A stretch of DNA of 64,000 bases from Humulus lupulus (taxonomy: Eukaryota > Streptophyta > Magnoliopsida > Rosales > Cannabaceae): positions 92,833,071-92,897,070 of the forward strand of contig NC_084793.1 of assembly GCF_963169125.1 (NCBI RefSeq), in the 5' to 3' direction. Below the pieces are notes generated by a model. It did no database searches. It worked only from the letters and a program-made list of their open reading frames with translations, and was not told where the DNA came from. Positions 1-10,172 of the stretch are shown here, in pieces (positions within the stretch are counted from its first letter, which is position 1; each line of letters starts with the position of its first letter). Both the position numbers and the translations under genes were made by a program.

Positions 1-2
1 GG

Positions 3-1340
3 GATTATCTGGATAAGTTTGTGATTGTGTTCATCGACGACATCCTGGTGTATTCTCAGTCAGAGACAGAGCACGAGCACCATCTGCGGTTGGTTCTACA
101 GCGGTTGAGGGAGCATAAGTTATATGCTAAGTTCAGTAAGTGTGAGTTCTGGTTACCACAAGTTACATTTCTAGGCCATATTGTCAGTAAGGAGGGGATT
201 CTGGTTGACCCAAGTAAGATTGAGGCGGTCAGAGATTGGCCTAGACCGAGCAATGTTCCTGAAGTGAGAAGCTTTCTGGGCTTGGCGGGGTACTATCGGC
301 GGTTCATTGAAGGGTTTTCCAGAATAGCTACGCCATTGATAGAACTGACAAAGAAGAAGACAAGGTATGTCTAGACGGACAGCTGTGAGAACAGTTTCAA
401 GGAGTTGAAGCGGCGATTGATCACCACGCTAGTGTTAAGCTTGCCGACAGATAATGAAAAGTTTGTGGTTTATTGTGATGCATCCAGACAGGGTTTGGGG
501 TGCGTGTTGATGCATGTTGGTAAGGTGATAGCCTATGCATCGAGACAGTTAAAGGAGTATGAGCAGAGATATCCCACGCATGATTTGGAGTTGGCAGCGG
601 TGGTGTTCGCACTTAAGATTTGGAGGCATTATCTTTATGGTGAGAAGTGCGAGATATACACCGATCATAAGAGCCTAAAGTATTTCTTTACTCAGAAGGA
701 CCTGAATATGCGCCAAAGGCGGTGGCTGGAGTTGGTTAAGGATTACGATTGTGATATCCTTTACCATCCTGGGAAGGCTAATGTGGTAGCTGATGCGTTG
801 AGTCGGAAAGGCCCAGGACAATTGTTTAGTTCGAGACAGATATTTGATAAGCTAGCCGAGGAGATGACCAGAGCAGGTATAGAATTGGTGATTGGACAGT
901 TGGCCAACATCACTCTTCAGTCTACACTTCTTGAGAGGATCAAGGAGGCATAGGGGAAGGATTCCCAGTTAAGAGGTCACAGAGAGAATGTCTTAGTCGG
1001 AGCGACTAAGGACTTTTCTATTTCAGAGATGGGGTTACTGAAGTATAAGGGTCAGATCTGTGTTCCGATGGATTCTGATATCTGGTGGGAGATCTTAGAT
1101 GAATCGCATACCACTCCCTATTCTTTGCACCCGGGTACAACAAAGATGTACCAGGATTTGAGAGTTTTGTATTGGTGGTCGGGCATGAAGAGGGATGTGG
1201 TGGATTATGTGGCCAAGTGCTTAACTTGTCAGCAGGTCAAGGCTGAGCATCAGAGGCCAGCGAGGTTGTTGCAGCCTCTGGGGATTCTAGAATGGAAGTG
1301 GGAAGATATCACCATGGACTTTGTAGTTGGTTTGGGAGAG
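3..1340 (+). pseudogene. Ty3/gypsy (Tekay-type) pol fragment: RT end, RNase H, integrase start
   Basis: This is the polyprotein of an LTR retrotransposon entering from the left edge. All of it reads in one frame (frame 3), broken only by two TAG codons, at 372-374 and 951-953. In order it shows the reverse transcriptase active site FIDDILVYS (33-59), the palm and connection segment with [11 protein letters not shown], a Ty3-type RNase H (about 405-800) containing [20 protein letters not shown] and [10 protein letters not shown], and an integrase zinc-binding region (about 1080-1260) with HTTPYSLHPGTTKM and CLTCQQVKAEH. The integrase core begins (ITMDFVVGL, about 1308-1334) and is cut off after its first catalytic Asp. 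LTR-like DNA follows directly, so the rest of integrase and the chromodomain are deleted. The first stop looks like a Trp codon changed to TAG. The lineage is inferred from similarity to the pol of elements B and C in this window. Confidence 0.9.
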
Positions 1341-1344
1341 GTTT

Positions 1345-2707
1345 GGGTGTCAAAAATGGAGGTTTCTATCTGGGTTCGAAGGGTCGGGCCGCGACATAGT
1401 TCTTGGTGAGCCGCAGCCCTTCGAATTTGAGGTGTGCTGAGGAAGGAGGCAGACCGCGGCATGGCCTGAGTAATGCCACAACCCTTACCTGTTTTTGGGC
1501 ATTTGGAGGTCTCTGGTTGGGCCATGTCGTGGCATGGTTGGCTAATGTCTCGACCATTAAGGGATTTTGGGATTTTGATATTCTAGGCTTGGGAATTTAA
1601 CCTAGGGTGCTCGAGATTGACCCGGAGACTAGAATTGTGATTTAAAGCTAGTTAATGGATTGGAATTTGATGGATGAATATTGTTAATGCGTTGTGATTA
1701 GGGCTTCGGCGAGGCTCGGTTTAGAGGACTGTGCTCAGGACATCGGTGCTCGGAAAGCTCGGGACTCAGGTAAGAAAACTACTCTTTCCCGTAGAGCGTG
1801 AGTTGAAGGGCTCAGCCCTATGTAATTGAGTTGTGGGGCTCGACCCTATATGTGATTAAGTTGCAGGGCTCGGCCCTATGTTATTGAGTTGTAGGGCTCG
1901 ACCCTATATGACTGTGTAGTGGGGTTTGACCCTTTGATTGTGTTTATGTATGCTTAGCTTGTTGATTACCTTTATCATATGTGAATGTGTTGATTGAACG
2001 GCATGAGCCGTGAATGGTGAATACCGATAACGGCGAAGGCCGAGAATGGCAATGGGCTAGGAACGGTGATAGGCACGTGGAGTGCAAGGCCTAGTGCATC
2101 AAGGGGCCAGGGCCGGAAGCAGCATTCAACACGCGGAGTGCGAGTTGCTAGAATATATCCTAAAGGATACATGGGATATCCTCACGGTGTGGACCGCAAA
2201 CCCAGGGCCTGGTAAAGCACCTGGGGCGACTTGGCCGTATGTGTTTAGCCTATTGATGACCTGTTTATATGCTATGTGTTGGTTTTGCATATGTTATCTG
2301 TTTGTGGGTTTTCTTGCTGGGCTTCGGCTCACGGGTACTCTGTGGTGCAGGTAAGGGCAAGGAGAAAGCCAACCAACCATGAGTGTAGCAAGCATGAGGC
2401 GACGTGTACATGTTTGGCCTGCCTGGCTACCACAGCCAGTGGATTTTGGGAGATGATTGTAGTAAAAACTAGATTTTGTCGTTTAGCCACCTTGGTTGTA
2501 TTTATATGTTGGAAATATTTCTAAACTGTATTTTGGGATCCCAGGTGTCAAACTTTTATGATTTTCAATGAAATAGAGTTATTTCCAAAAAAATTCTACT
2601 TTGTTTATGACTTAATTACACTTTTGCTTTAAAAGTCTCGATTAGCGAGTGATTGCACATTTTTTTTAAACTCACTTGGTAACGGCTCTAAGGTAGTAGG
2701 GCGTTAC
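1345..2707 (+). repeat. 3' part of LTR, family A (Tekay-type element)
   Basis: This non-coding stretch matches, in the opposite orientation, the inner part of the solo LTR at 10827-13173. Shared landmarks are a CAGGTAAGAAAACT motif (1766-1779), the segment GGCTCACGGGTACTCTG near 2328, CAGGTAAGGGCAAGG near 2348, the polyadenylation-type tail 'caatgaaatagag' near 2566, and the terminus ending GTAGGGCGTTACA at 2707. The first kilobase of the LTR is missing because the integrase gene is joined directly to mid-LTR sequence. The small reading frames here are not conserved in the other copy and I do not regard them as genes. Confidence 0.85.
1808..1935 (+). repeat. Tandem 28-30 bp repeat with palindromic core in LTR A
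   Basis: Five units begin at about 1808, 1836, 1866, 1894 and 1922. Each carries a near-palindrome of the form GGGCTCGGCCCTAT followed by a TG-rich spacer ending in TTGAGTTGTA or similar; the last unit is degenerate. The reverse-oriented copy of this LTR has only two or three such units near 11560-11605. Confidence 0.8.
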
Positions 2708-3966
2708 AGAAAATGACGTGGTGGGCCCAGCGTTATTAAACACAAAAAAATTTCATCTCTCATATATAGAGTTTATATGTTCAAGAAAATATTTAGACAG
2801 GAAACATTAATATGCAATATCATTAGCATGCAACATATATATAATTATATACATACTAATATATATCATATGCACATTTATACAAATATCTCATGAATAT
2901 AAATATTTACCTCTTGAAGCCTATCAAGTGTCATTGGGTCTTTTCGTAAATATATCGATCTTACTATCCAATGCTTTGAGTACTCAAACCACGATCTTCT
3001 GGAGTGTTCTCTAGACCTCAAAATGTGTCTAGGCACATAAATAACAAGAGTTTATAATTTAGAAATCCCAAGTATATCTCAACACATGGGAACTTGGATT
3101 ATGGCTTGAGAATGGTTAGATAAAAGAAGAAGAAGATGACAATTTTTTGTCTGACAAATTCTGAAACTTTTTATGAATTACCACTCTCTTGTTTTCTTCT
3201 TCTTGTTACATAATACATATATTAGAGATTTTATATTACCTTATTATTCATAATAATATTAGTAATATAATAATAATATCATAATGATGATAGGAATTGA
3301 CTTAAGTAATTTCTAACTTACAAAATTTGAAAAAAATTATTTTCAAATTATTAATTAATGAAATAAATAAAATAAAAACAACATAGATACTTTATCTATA
3401 CTGTCTTACACGCATGGCACAGTCCCTGGACTGTGTCATGGGTGTAGCAGTATTCCCTTTTCAGGGATATTGTATTTTTCTTTTATTTATTTATTTAATT
3501 AAAATCAACCATTCCACAAAATATGTTATTATCTTTTTAAGGAAAAGATCACAACCATATTTCAATATTTCAATTTTAAATTGAAAATTGAAAATTCAAA
3601 TTGATCATTATCATTATCATCATCTTTTAAAATTCAATAAATCAAAAACTATTTTGACTTACCAATTTTATTTTCCCCCACTCAAATAGAATAATTAATT
3701 TCAAAACTTTATTTATTTATTTATATTTTGAATTTCTATGTTTAAATAAATAAATATATTTTCGAAAATTTAATAATTAATTACAAATTCATTATTCAAC
3801 ATCAATTATCATATAATTGTGTATTTGACCTGAAGAATAAAATTCTTCTCAAATTTCCAAATTACAGTCTTACCCTTGTATCAACTCTTACATTTATATA
3901 GTGTTGATAGAGCCACGCTAGAGACCTATGGACCTATAATATCAAGCTCCAATAAATATTAGATTA
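2708..3966. other. AT-rich non-coding DNA, possibly the distal half of a minus-strand copia LTR
   Basis: I see no gene here. It lies directly left of element F, and the matching right flank of F (13211 onward) is a copia-type LTR. If F inserted into that LTR, this segment would be its other half. The segment 3900-3966 (inverted: GGAGCTTGATATTATAGG) has the look of a copia U5, but this is inference and no second intact copy is present to prove it. Confidence 0.35.
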
Positions 3967-4614
3967 TGTTATCCCAAAAATTGACATGTCTGATGTGGCA
4001 TTAAGTTTGGACATTTGGAACAGACTGGGTAAACCTCCCGACAAGTTGATCAATGAATACCCGCAAGATCACAGTACGCTTGACAAATGAATAACAGTCG
4101 CTGCTCGGTACGCTTTCTAGGAGATCAGCAGGTCGGTATGACAAACAGACATACTTGCCCGGATGAAAGCAGTTACACTCACCATCAGCATTCCTCAAGA
4201 ATTGCCCAACCATCCGCTAAGAGCGCCTAACAACCCTAAAAAGTTGGTCAAGGCTCCTGAAGTATAGGACAACAAACACCTACGAGAAGAAAGGGATATT
4301 TCCCGATCAGTTATGCTTAGGCGCAACCCTGGGAAGAGAGGGACAGTATAAATACAAACCCTCCACCACGGTGGAAGGGGTTCAGAAAAATAGCCTACCG
4401 ACCAGCACTAGGAATATACCGAGCAGCTTGACTTGATATTTAGCAGCGATTTATTCATACAATATTGTCTTTTACACATAGAAATTCAATTGTAATATCT
4501 TGTTTTCTTATGAAAACCTTCAAGATTAATACAAACCTAAGAGGATGTAGGTCATTACCAATATTTGGTGCTGAACCTCTATAAATCCTGGTGTTCTCTA
4601 TTATTTATTGATCA
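3967..4614 (+). repeat. 5' LTR of element F
   Basis: It begins TGTTATCCC and ends GATCA, and aligns along its length with 10173-10826 plus 13174-13210. It contains a TATA box at 4347-4354, and a T-rich stretch plus the GGTCATTACCAATATTTGG segment near its end, the probable R/U5 region. Confidence 0.85.
4347..4354 (+). promoter_or_regulatory. TATA box of F LTR
   Basis: TATAAATA in the context GACAGTATAAATACAAACCC. The same motif sits at the equivalent place in the 3' LTR (near 10600), which supports a conserved LTR promoter. Confidence 0.7.
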
Positions 4615-5220
4615 TACAAGTTAATGAATTTATTTCATGGATTGTCGGCAGTGTATAAAAATTTGTAGGTTTTGGCGAACCCAAGTTCCCCCGAACAAGT
4701 TATTACGAAAATCTCTGGTTAGTTGGCAAGTGACCAAGAGGATAACCCAAGAGTTATGAATCCTGCTCGGTCACTTGGGGGGCACCATATTCATACATGG
4801 ACAAGCAGAGAGAAAAGCACGTAATCAAAAGGAATTAGAAACATTCAATTTTATTAATGTTAAAGTGCTTGTGCATTGCTCGGTATGTACTGGAAAAAAA
4901 TTAGAGCCATAAAAAAATTTCTGTAGATAGGGTTGAACAATTTATGTTTACAACTCATTCGAAAAAACTGAACAGCTCTGATTCACAGAGCTGCGCAGCT
5001 CCAAAAATAGTATATATCGAGTAGCTAGAAAAATAAAAGAACGAGTGGATATATAGCTATAACGTGAAGAATTTTATAAAAAGGTAAAATATTGCTCGAG
5101 ATTAAAGACTGCTCGGCTAAACCATGCTATTTTGACTAAAGTAAAAGATTGCTTGAGATTAAAGGCTGCTCGTCTTAGCCATTTTTGTATTTGCAACAAT
5201 AATAATAACAGGTAAAGTTT
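4615..5220. other. Untranslated leader of element F
   Basis: This is the region between the 5' LTR and the end of the antisense gene. No open frame is convincing. A TTTTGGCGAACCCAAG stretch near 4671 could be related to a tRNA-primer region, but I cannot assign a tRNA. Confidence 0.4.
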
Positions 5221-8200
5221 TTAAGAGCCTTGGATTTGCTGGTCAGACTCGACAGTAGGGGTTTCAATAAGAAATCTACTAGACTGGTCGGCAGGGGTCA
5301 GAGCTTTAGTTAAAGCAGTCATACTGGAGGGCAAAGCATCTTTTTCAGGGGCCGTTATAATCGGTTCACTGGGGAGCACGATAGATTCTAGCTCGAAGGC
5401 TGGAGGCTTCTTGGTATGGATGGTCGGGGCCTCATTCTTCTCTTGCTCAGTACAGTAGTGCATCAGCTCATCATAAGCCTCTCCCAGATAACTAAAGTCC
5501 ACTGTCCTGTTACGAGCCCAGAAATCATATAAGGTGCTCATACCAAATTCCTCCAAGGCTTTAGCATTAGTGGCCCTGTCAATTTTCTCTTGTTTAAGAG
5601 CCTCTGCCAGCTTATCTTTTTCCTCCTGAGCGGCTCTCCCATCATCAGTGTTCTTCTCCTTTAACTCCTCAATCCTCCTTTCCAGCCAGTTAACGTCAAG
5701 ATTCCTCTGCTCAGTAGCAGATTTGAGCCTCTTGTTTCCTTTGGTAATCTGCTCGGTGGCCTGTTGAAGCTGCTGGACTTGCTCGGTCAGTTGGGCTACC
5801 TAAGAAGTTTTTTCCTCAGACTCTTTCACTAGGCTGACTACATGTTTGCTCATCCCCTTAGCTTGGTGATGAGCGTAGTTGAGAGTCAACATACCTTACA
5901 ATATGAAATAAAGAAATTCAGAACAAATAACAAGAGAAGAAAGACCTCCCAGAGATTGAACAAATTCATTACTTACCTTGGTAACAACTAGAAGACCGGT
6001 GCTAGTAATGAATTCTAGAGATTTTCTACTGAGAGTATCCATGAATTCGGTCTGGAAGTAGAAACCCTTTTTATGTGTCCTTGTTGGATAGCCAGAGCTT
6101 TCTTCAGAGGTCCATGGACCTCTTCAGCAGGATCCTCAACAGTACTATCGGGAACTCTGCTCAGGTTGGTCAAGTCCGGTGCACTGGCCCTATAGGTACT
6201 GTCCTCAATAGATAATCCTTTGCCTTTGACCGATTTACGAGATGGAGTTAGCGCCTTTTTCCAAGAAGAGGCCTTGTCAGGGGTTGTCTCGGCTTGCCTG
6301 GTAGGTTCGACAGGGGGTTTGCTTTTTGGCACTTGGCAGGGGGAACTTCACTGCTAGGACCACTTGTATGCTTCTAGGAAAATTTCTTGAAAAATACGGA
6401 CGACATATCTGCAAAATGAGAGCAAAAGATTAGCAAAAGTACCGAGCAGGGTTAAAGCAAACAAACAAAAAATCATCATTATTAAGCAAAAAGCAAAAGT
6501 AAGTTGTGGAAGAAGAGTCAGATCACCCTCTTGTTGCGTAAATTGTGCAAGTGTACACAGTCAGCAAACAAGTAATAAAGTGATAAGTTGAGTATTGTCT
6601 CCACAGGGATTGAATTGGCAAATAATTTTGCATAAATCAATTACCAAAAAATTTAATAGTGATGCAAAGTAAATTGAAAATTCTTAAAAATAAACTAAGA
6701 TGACAATATAAAAGCAAGAAAAATTCAATTTGGTGAAATGGGCTTGAATTATTAAATTCATCTATGTCAATTGACCTGTATGTTTTGCTGCAGCAAAATC
6801 TCAGCAAAAATACCCAGAATTAACAAGAATTCCACATTAATTCATAGAACTTTTCCAAATCCTATGTTATTGATTCTTTCACCTAAGTTAACCTATTCCT
6901 ATGACAATCAAGTTTAAGAACCCAGAATTTAAGCATCAATTCATAATGGTTACACAAGGTAAATAACACATTACTATGCTATTCAGAACCATAACCTGGT
7001 AAGATTATTCACTTGTGTCATTCAAATCTTTCAATTATATTCAAACTTCCCAGCACAAATATAACTCAATATCTTGGCATTAGTGGCCAATCAACAACAA
7101 GAAATCATCAATAAGCACTTTTGAATGAACAATGCGTCAATTGCTAAAATAAAATGCTAGAAAATTGGAATTAAGACATGGAGTTCATCAATAATTCAAG
7201 CCTAAAAAGATTTAGTTCATGGCTAAATTCAAGAACACAAATCCAAAATAAAAAAGAGCCCATGGGTATTTAAATAGAAAATGTTAAAGAAATTACAAAC
7301 TTAAATGAGATTTAAGAGGACAAAACAAGCCAAAGATGATGAGTTAATAATCTTATCTTCCTCCTCTTCCTTTTCTTCCTTGGATTCTTCTCTTCAAGCT
7401 TGGAATTTCTTCTTCTTTTTCTTTTTCTTCATTCTCCACTTTCTTCAATGGTGGCTGCTGGTTGTCCCTTGCTTCTACTGCACGTGCCCCTTTTAAAAGT
7501 GAGGATAAGCATACATGATATTAGGGCTCCCATTTTCTTTCTTTTCCTTAAGCCCACATGGGCCTCTTTCTTCCCATTTGTTGTCTTTTTGCTAAACATG
7601 CACCAACACAATTAAATGCCCAAATCTCTTAATTTAATCTTCAGCCCAAGTCAAGTTAATTGAAAAAAAAAGATTTATACTGTTGAGGTGGCAACTTCTC
7701 ACGTGACCCAAGAAATGCTTGTTGTCTAGACAGAATGCTTCAGCATTGCTGCAACAACCTAAGAATTCCTGCACCAAAAATTATCATATTAAATCACATT
7801 AGCTCATTTCCAATTCACTCAATTTCATCCAATTTATCATTTTCTTACTTATTTTTCCTCATAAAACCAAAACTAAATCCTGAACCCAACTAAAAGAAAA
7901 TGACTCGATTCTATAGACAAAGAATCAAACCACTCATCTTTTTTCAATCACATTATAAGCTAAAAGTATTAAAGATAACTCTATATTCTAGAGTTATCAC
8001 CTCTTCAGCTCCCCCCAAGCAGTCGGCTGCCTCAAGCGGAAGTCCCCCATCGTTACTTGACAAGTCCAAGTTTATATGTTCTACTACAGCCTCTTTGCCC
8101 TTGCTAGGCTGGGGGGTGATGGCAACTTTCGGAGTACCATGCTCGGCAGGCTCATTCATGACAACCCCGAATGAACTTCTGGTCCAATGGGCCACGTAGG

Positions 8201-9090
8201 GTCTAGACGGGGGGATTGGGGATCTAGTTTGCTTGTTGCTGGGGAGTGGACTAGTAGATTTAGAAATGGACAAAGGTTGCTTTGGTGATTTCTTGGTAGG
8301 GGTGGCATCTTTAGCCCGAGTCTGGGGAGCAGGATAGAGCCCAGTGGATACGAGTCTTTCTGCGGTAGTCAGGGCCACTAGATCTTTGTTGCAAGGGTCC
8401 ATAGCAGCTAGCATTCTGGCCCTTGATTCCATTTCTCTAGTGGGGGCTGGGAAACTAAAGGGACCATTGTGATGGAATGATAGGTGATTTGTAGTAATGT
8501 TGTCTGTGACAAAATATTGGCTAGTGTACTCCCCAACCTTGGAGATACCTTCAGTGTTCGACAGGTAAATGTTGGAGTCCTGGTGGATAAAGTAGAAATA
8601 CCTCGACCTGCCTTGGCGAGGGTTGGATTTGAGGTCAAAGAGATAATTAATCTCGTGTGCGATCAGTACTGGCCAGTCTAAAGATTGGTGCAAAACATAA
8701 AAGGTTGAAAGGAATCTGATGCCCTTAGGACTAATTTGGCCAAGGAAAAGCCCGAAATAATTTGCCACACTGCGAAAGTATGGCAGAAGAGGGAGGGTGG
8801 CACCCGCATTCATATGGTATCTGCTCTAGGTGGAGAAGTGAGCCCCAGGGTGCTCGGAAGTTTGTAAATATACACGTTTGAAGATGGAAAATCTCTGAGA
8901 TGGAAATGCTCTCTGATGTTTTGTAGCTACTTGTCATAAATCGTGCTCTTAGGAGCTTCATACAGGGGGCCTCGTCTATCTCAGAGGAAAGATTAACAAT
9001 AGCCTTGGTATGGATCTCTATGGCATATTCGAACCCAATTTCTCCCTCTTGCCCGAAGAGCTTGGCTCTTCCTCGGCGGAAAGGACCCCC
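5221..9090 (-). pseudogene. Antisense gene of element F (gypsy-type transposase-like domain, coiled coil)
   Basis: This gene runs against the LTR orientation. An open stretch at about 9090-8730 leads into 8813-7996, which resembles the 'putative gypsy type transposase' domain: LPYFRSVANYFGLFLGQ, SPKGIRFLSTFYVLHQS and a Ser/Pro/Lys-rich tail. The reading then passes a probable intron (donor GAAGAG/GTGATC at the insertion site, acceptor TTTTGCAG near 6410). A basic segment follows at 6332-6040 (KGLSIEDSTY), then an exon ending with donor ACCAAG/GTAAGT near 5975 and an acceptor near 5895. The last exon (about 5892-5221) is a coiled coil rich in Glu, Lys and Gln, ending in an acidic, Pro/Thr-rich tail. 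Damage includes a frameshift near 6040, an in-frame TAG near 5803 and a 1.46 kb insertion. Function is unknown; antisense genes of this kind are described in Tat-lineage elements. Exon limits are inferred. Confidence 0.65.
6533..7995. mobile_element. Unclassified insertion in the antisense gene of F
   Basis: The insert is flanked by an imperfect direct repeat, ATCACCCTCTT (6522-6532) and ATCACCTCTT (7996-8005), and the antisense exon reads up to it from one side. No long terminal inverted repeats, poly(A) tail or coding capacity is visible. The 10-11 bp duplication suggests a Mutator-like element lacking TIRs, or a degenerate retroposon. Its end region (about 7730-7860: GCTGCAACAACCTAAGAATT, then TTAGCTCATTTCCA) is similar to 22170-22310, so it is a dispersed family. 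Small frames at 7305-7615 inside it have no recognisable domain. Confidence 0.6.
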
Positions 9091-10158
9091 TTTGTGACCC
9101 CACTGGTGGCATGGCGTGCCACATGGGGGTCTCCTTCCTCTTTGCTATGGTTGGTGTGTTTCATACAGGCTATCGATCGTTGAGAATGGAGTTTTACAAC
9201 ACAATTCGGTGGTCACCTCCCCTTTGCGCACACAAGAGAAAGGGAAAGGTGAGGTGAGAACAACGAACAAGTGCTGGTCAATAGGGATTCATGAGTTATA
9301 CCGATCAGATTTAAAATAAGGGAACTCAAGAAAGAGGAATTTCTTCCCAAGAACATTTCTTGAGTGATGTTCTTCATGACTCTCTTAAAAACACCACACG
9401 TAAATCAACAAAAAGAGGAGATTGAAACCCTGTGTTTTTACAAAATGGGAAGTTTAAAAGGGTTATCTAGGCCAAGAGACACTCAAAGTAGCCATCTATT
9501 TATGGATTCATGCAGTGTACATTCAAGAAATCTATGGGCTCATCAATAAAATTACTCATAGTCACAATGTAACAAAAAAGAAAAGCCTAGGAAACTTACT
9601 TGCTGCAGTAGTTAAAGCTCCGAGGACGAGTTCGGGGTGCGAAGATCGCTTGAAGAAGGGACCAGAGTACAAGTTAGCTTTCTCGGACGGGCTAGGAGAA
9701 AGAGATTTAGGGTTTCTCCATGATGGCCTGAGTCTATTCGAAGCAAAAGAAAAAAAAAAGCAAAAGAAAAGGGTAGGAAAGAGCACCCCTACTTATAGGT
9801 GAGGAAAAATGAGTTCCTCCCTATAGGAATTCAATGCGTCAGTCCACTAATCAGTCCCCTCGGCCACCACAGGCACATCTCCTCAGACACATCAGCACGC
9901 CCATCCAATCACTTTGCCTCAGCCACCAAATACATCAGCTACTCTTCAGTAACTGCGAGGTACACTTAATGAAGAACTATTATGTTGCTTTATGGTTCCA
10001 AAAAGTGGCGAGAAGAATTGGAAGGTCATTTCTTAGAAATACTAAGGCTATAACTACACCAGGTGTTATGCCATGTAGCAAGGGGCGTGTACCTCCTACT
10101 AGACTGGATGGTATGGCCACTAGAAAGAAAGTTTCCATGTTGCTTGGCACCATTTCAA
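9091..10158 (-). other. 5' region of the F antisense gene
   Basis: This is non-coding apart from a possible 5' exon near 9620-9740 (minus strand) bounded by a donor-like GCAGCAAGTAAG near 9605. It holds the presumed promoter of the antisense gene. I see no other gene. Confidence 0.4.
9792..9797 (-). promoter_or_regulatory. TATA-like box of the F antisense gene
   Basis: On the minus strand the sequence reads CACCTATAAGTAGGGG. It lies about 360 bp inside the polypurine tract, as does the clearer TATAAATA of the homologous gene in element G (about 310 bp inside). Position and homology make it the likely start of antisense transcription. Confidence 0.5.
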
Positions 10159-10172
10159 ACTTGGGGGGAAAA
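10159..10172 (+). promoter_or_regulatory. Polypurine tract of element F
   Basis: ACTTGGGGGGAAAA directly abuts the TGTTATCCC start of the 3' LTR. This is the expected primer for plus-strand DNA synthesis. The identical string occurs, inverted, beside the 3' LTR of element G (23372-23386). Confidence 0.8.

Noticed and set aside
7305..7615. Short frames with a Leu/Phe-rich sequence that could pass for small membrane proteins
   Set aside because: They lie in CT-rich low-complexity DNA inside the 6533-7995 insertion, overlap each other in different frames, and are not conserved in the relative at 21840-22310.
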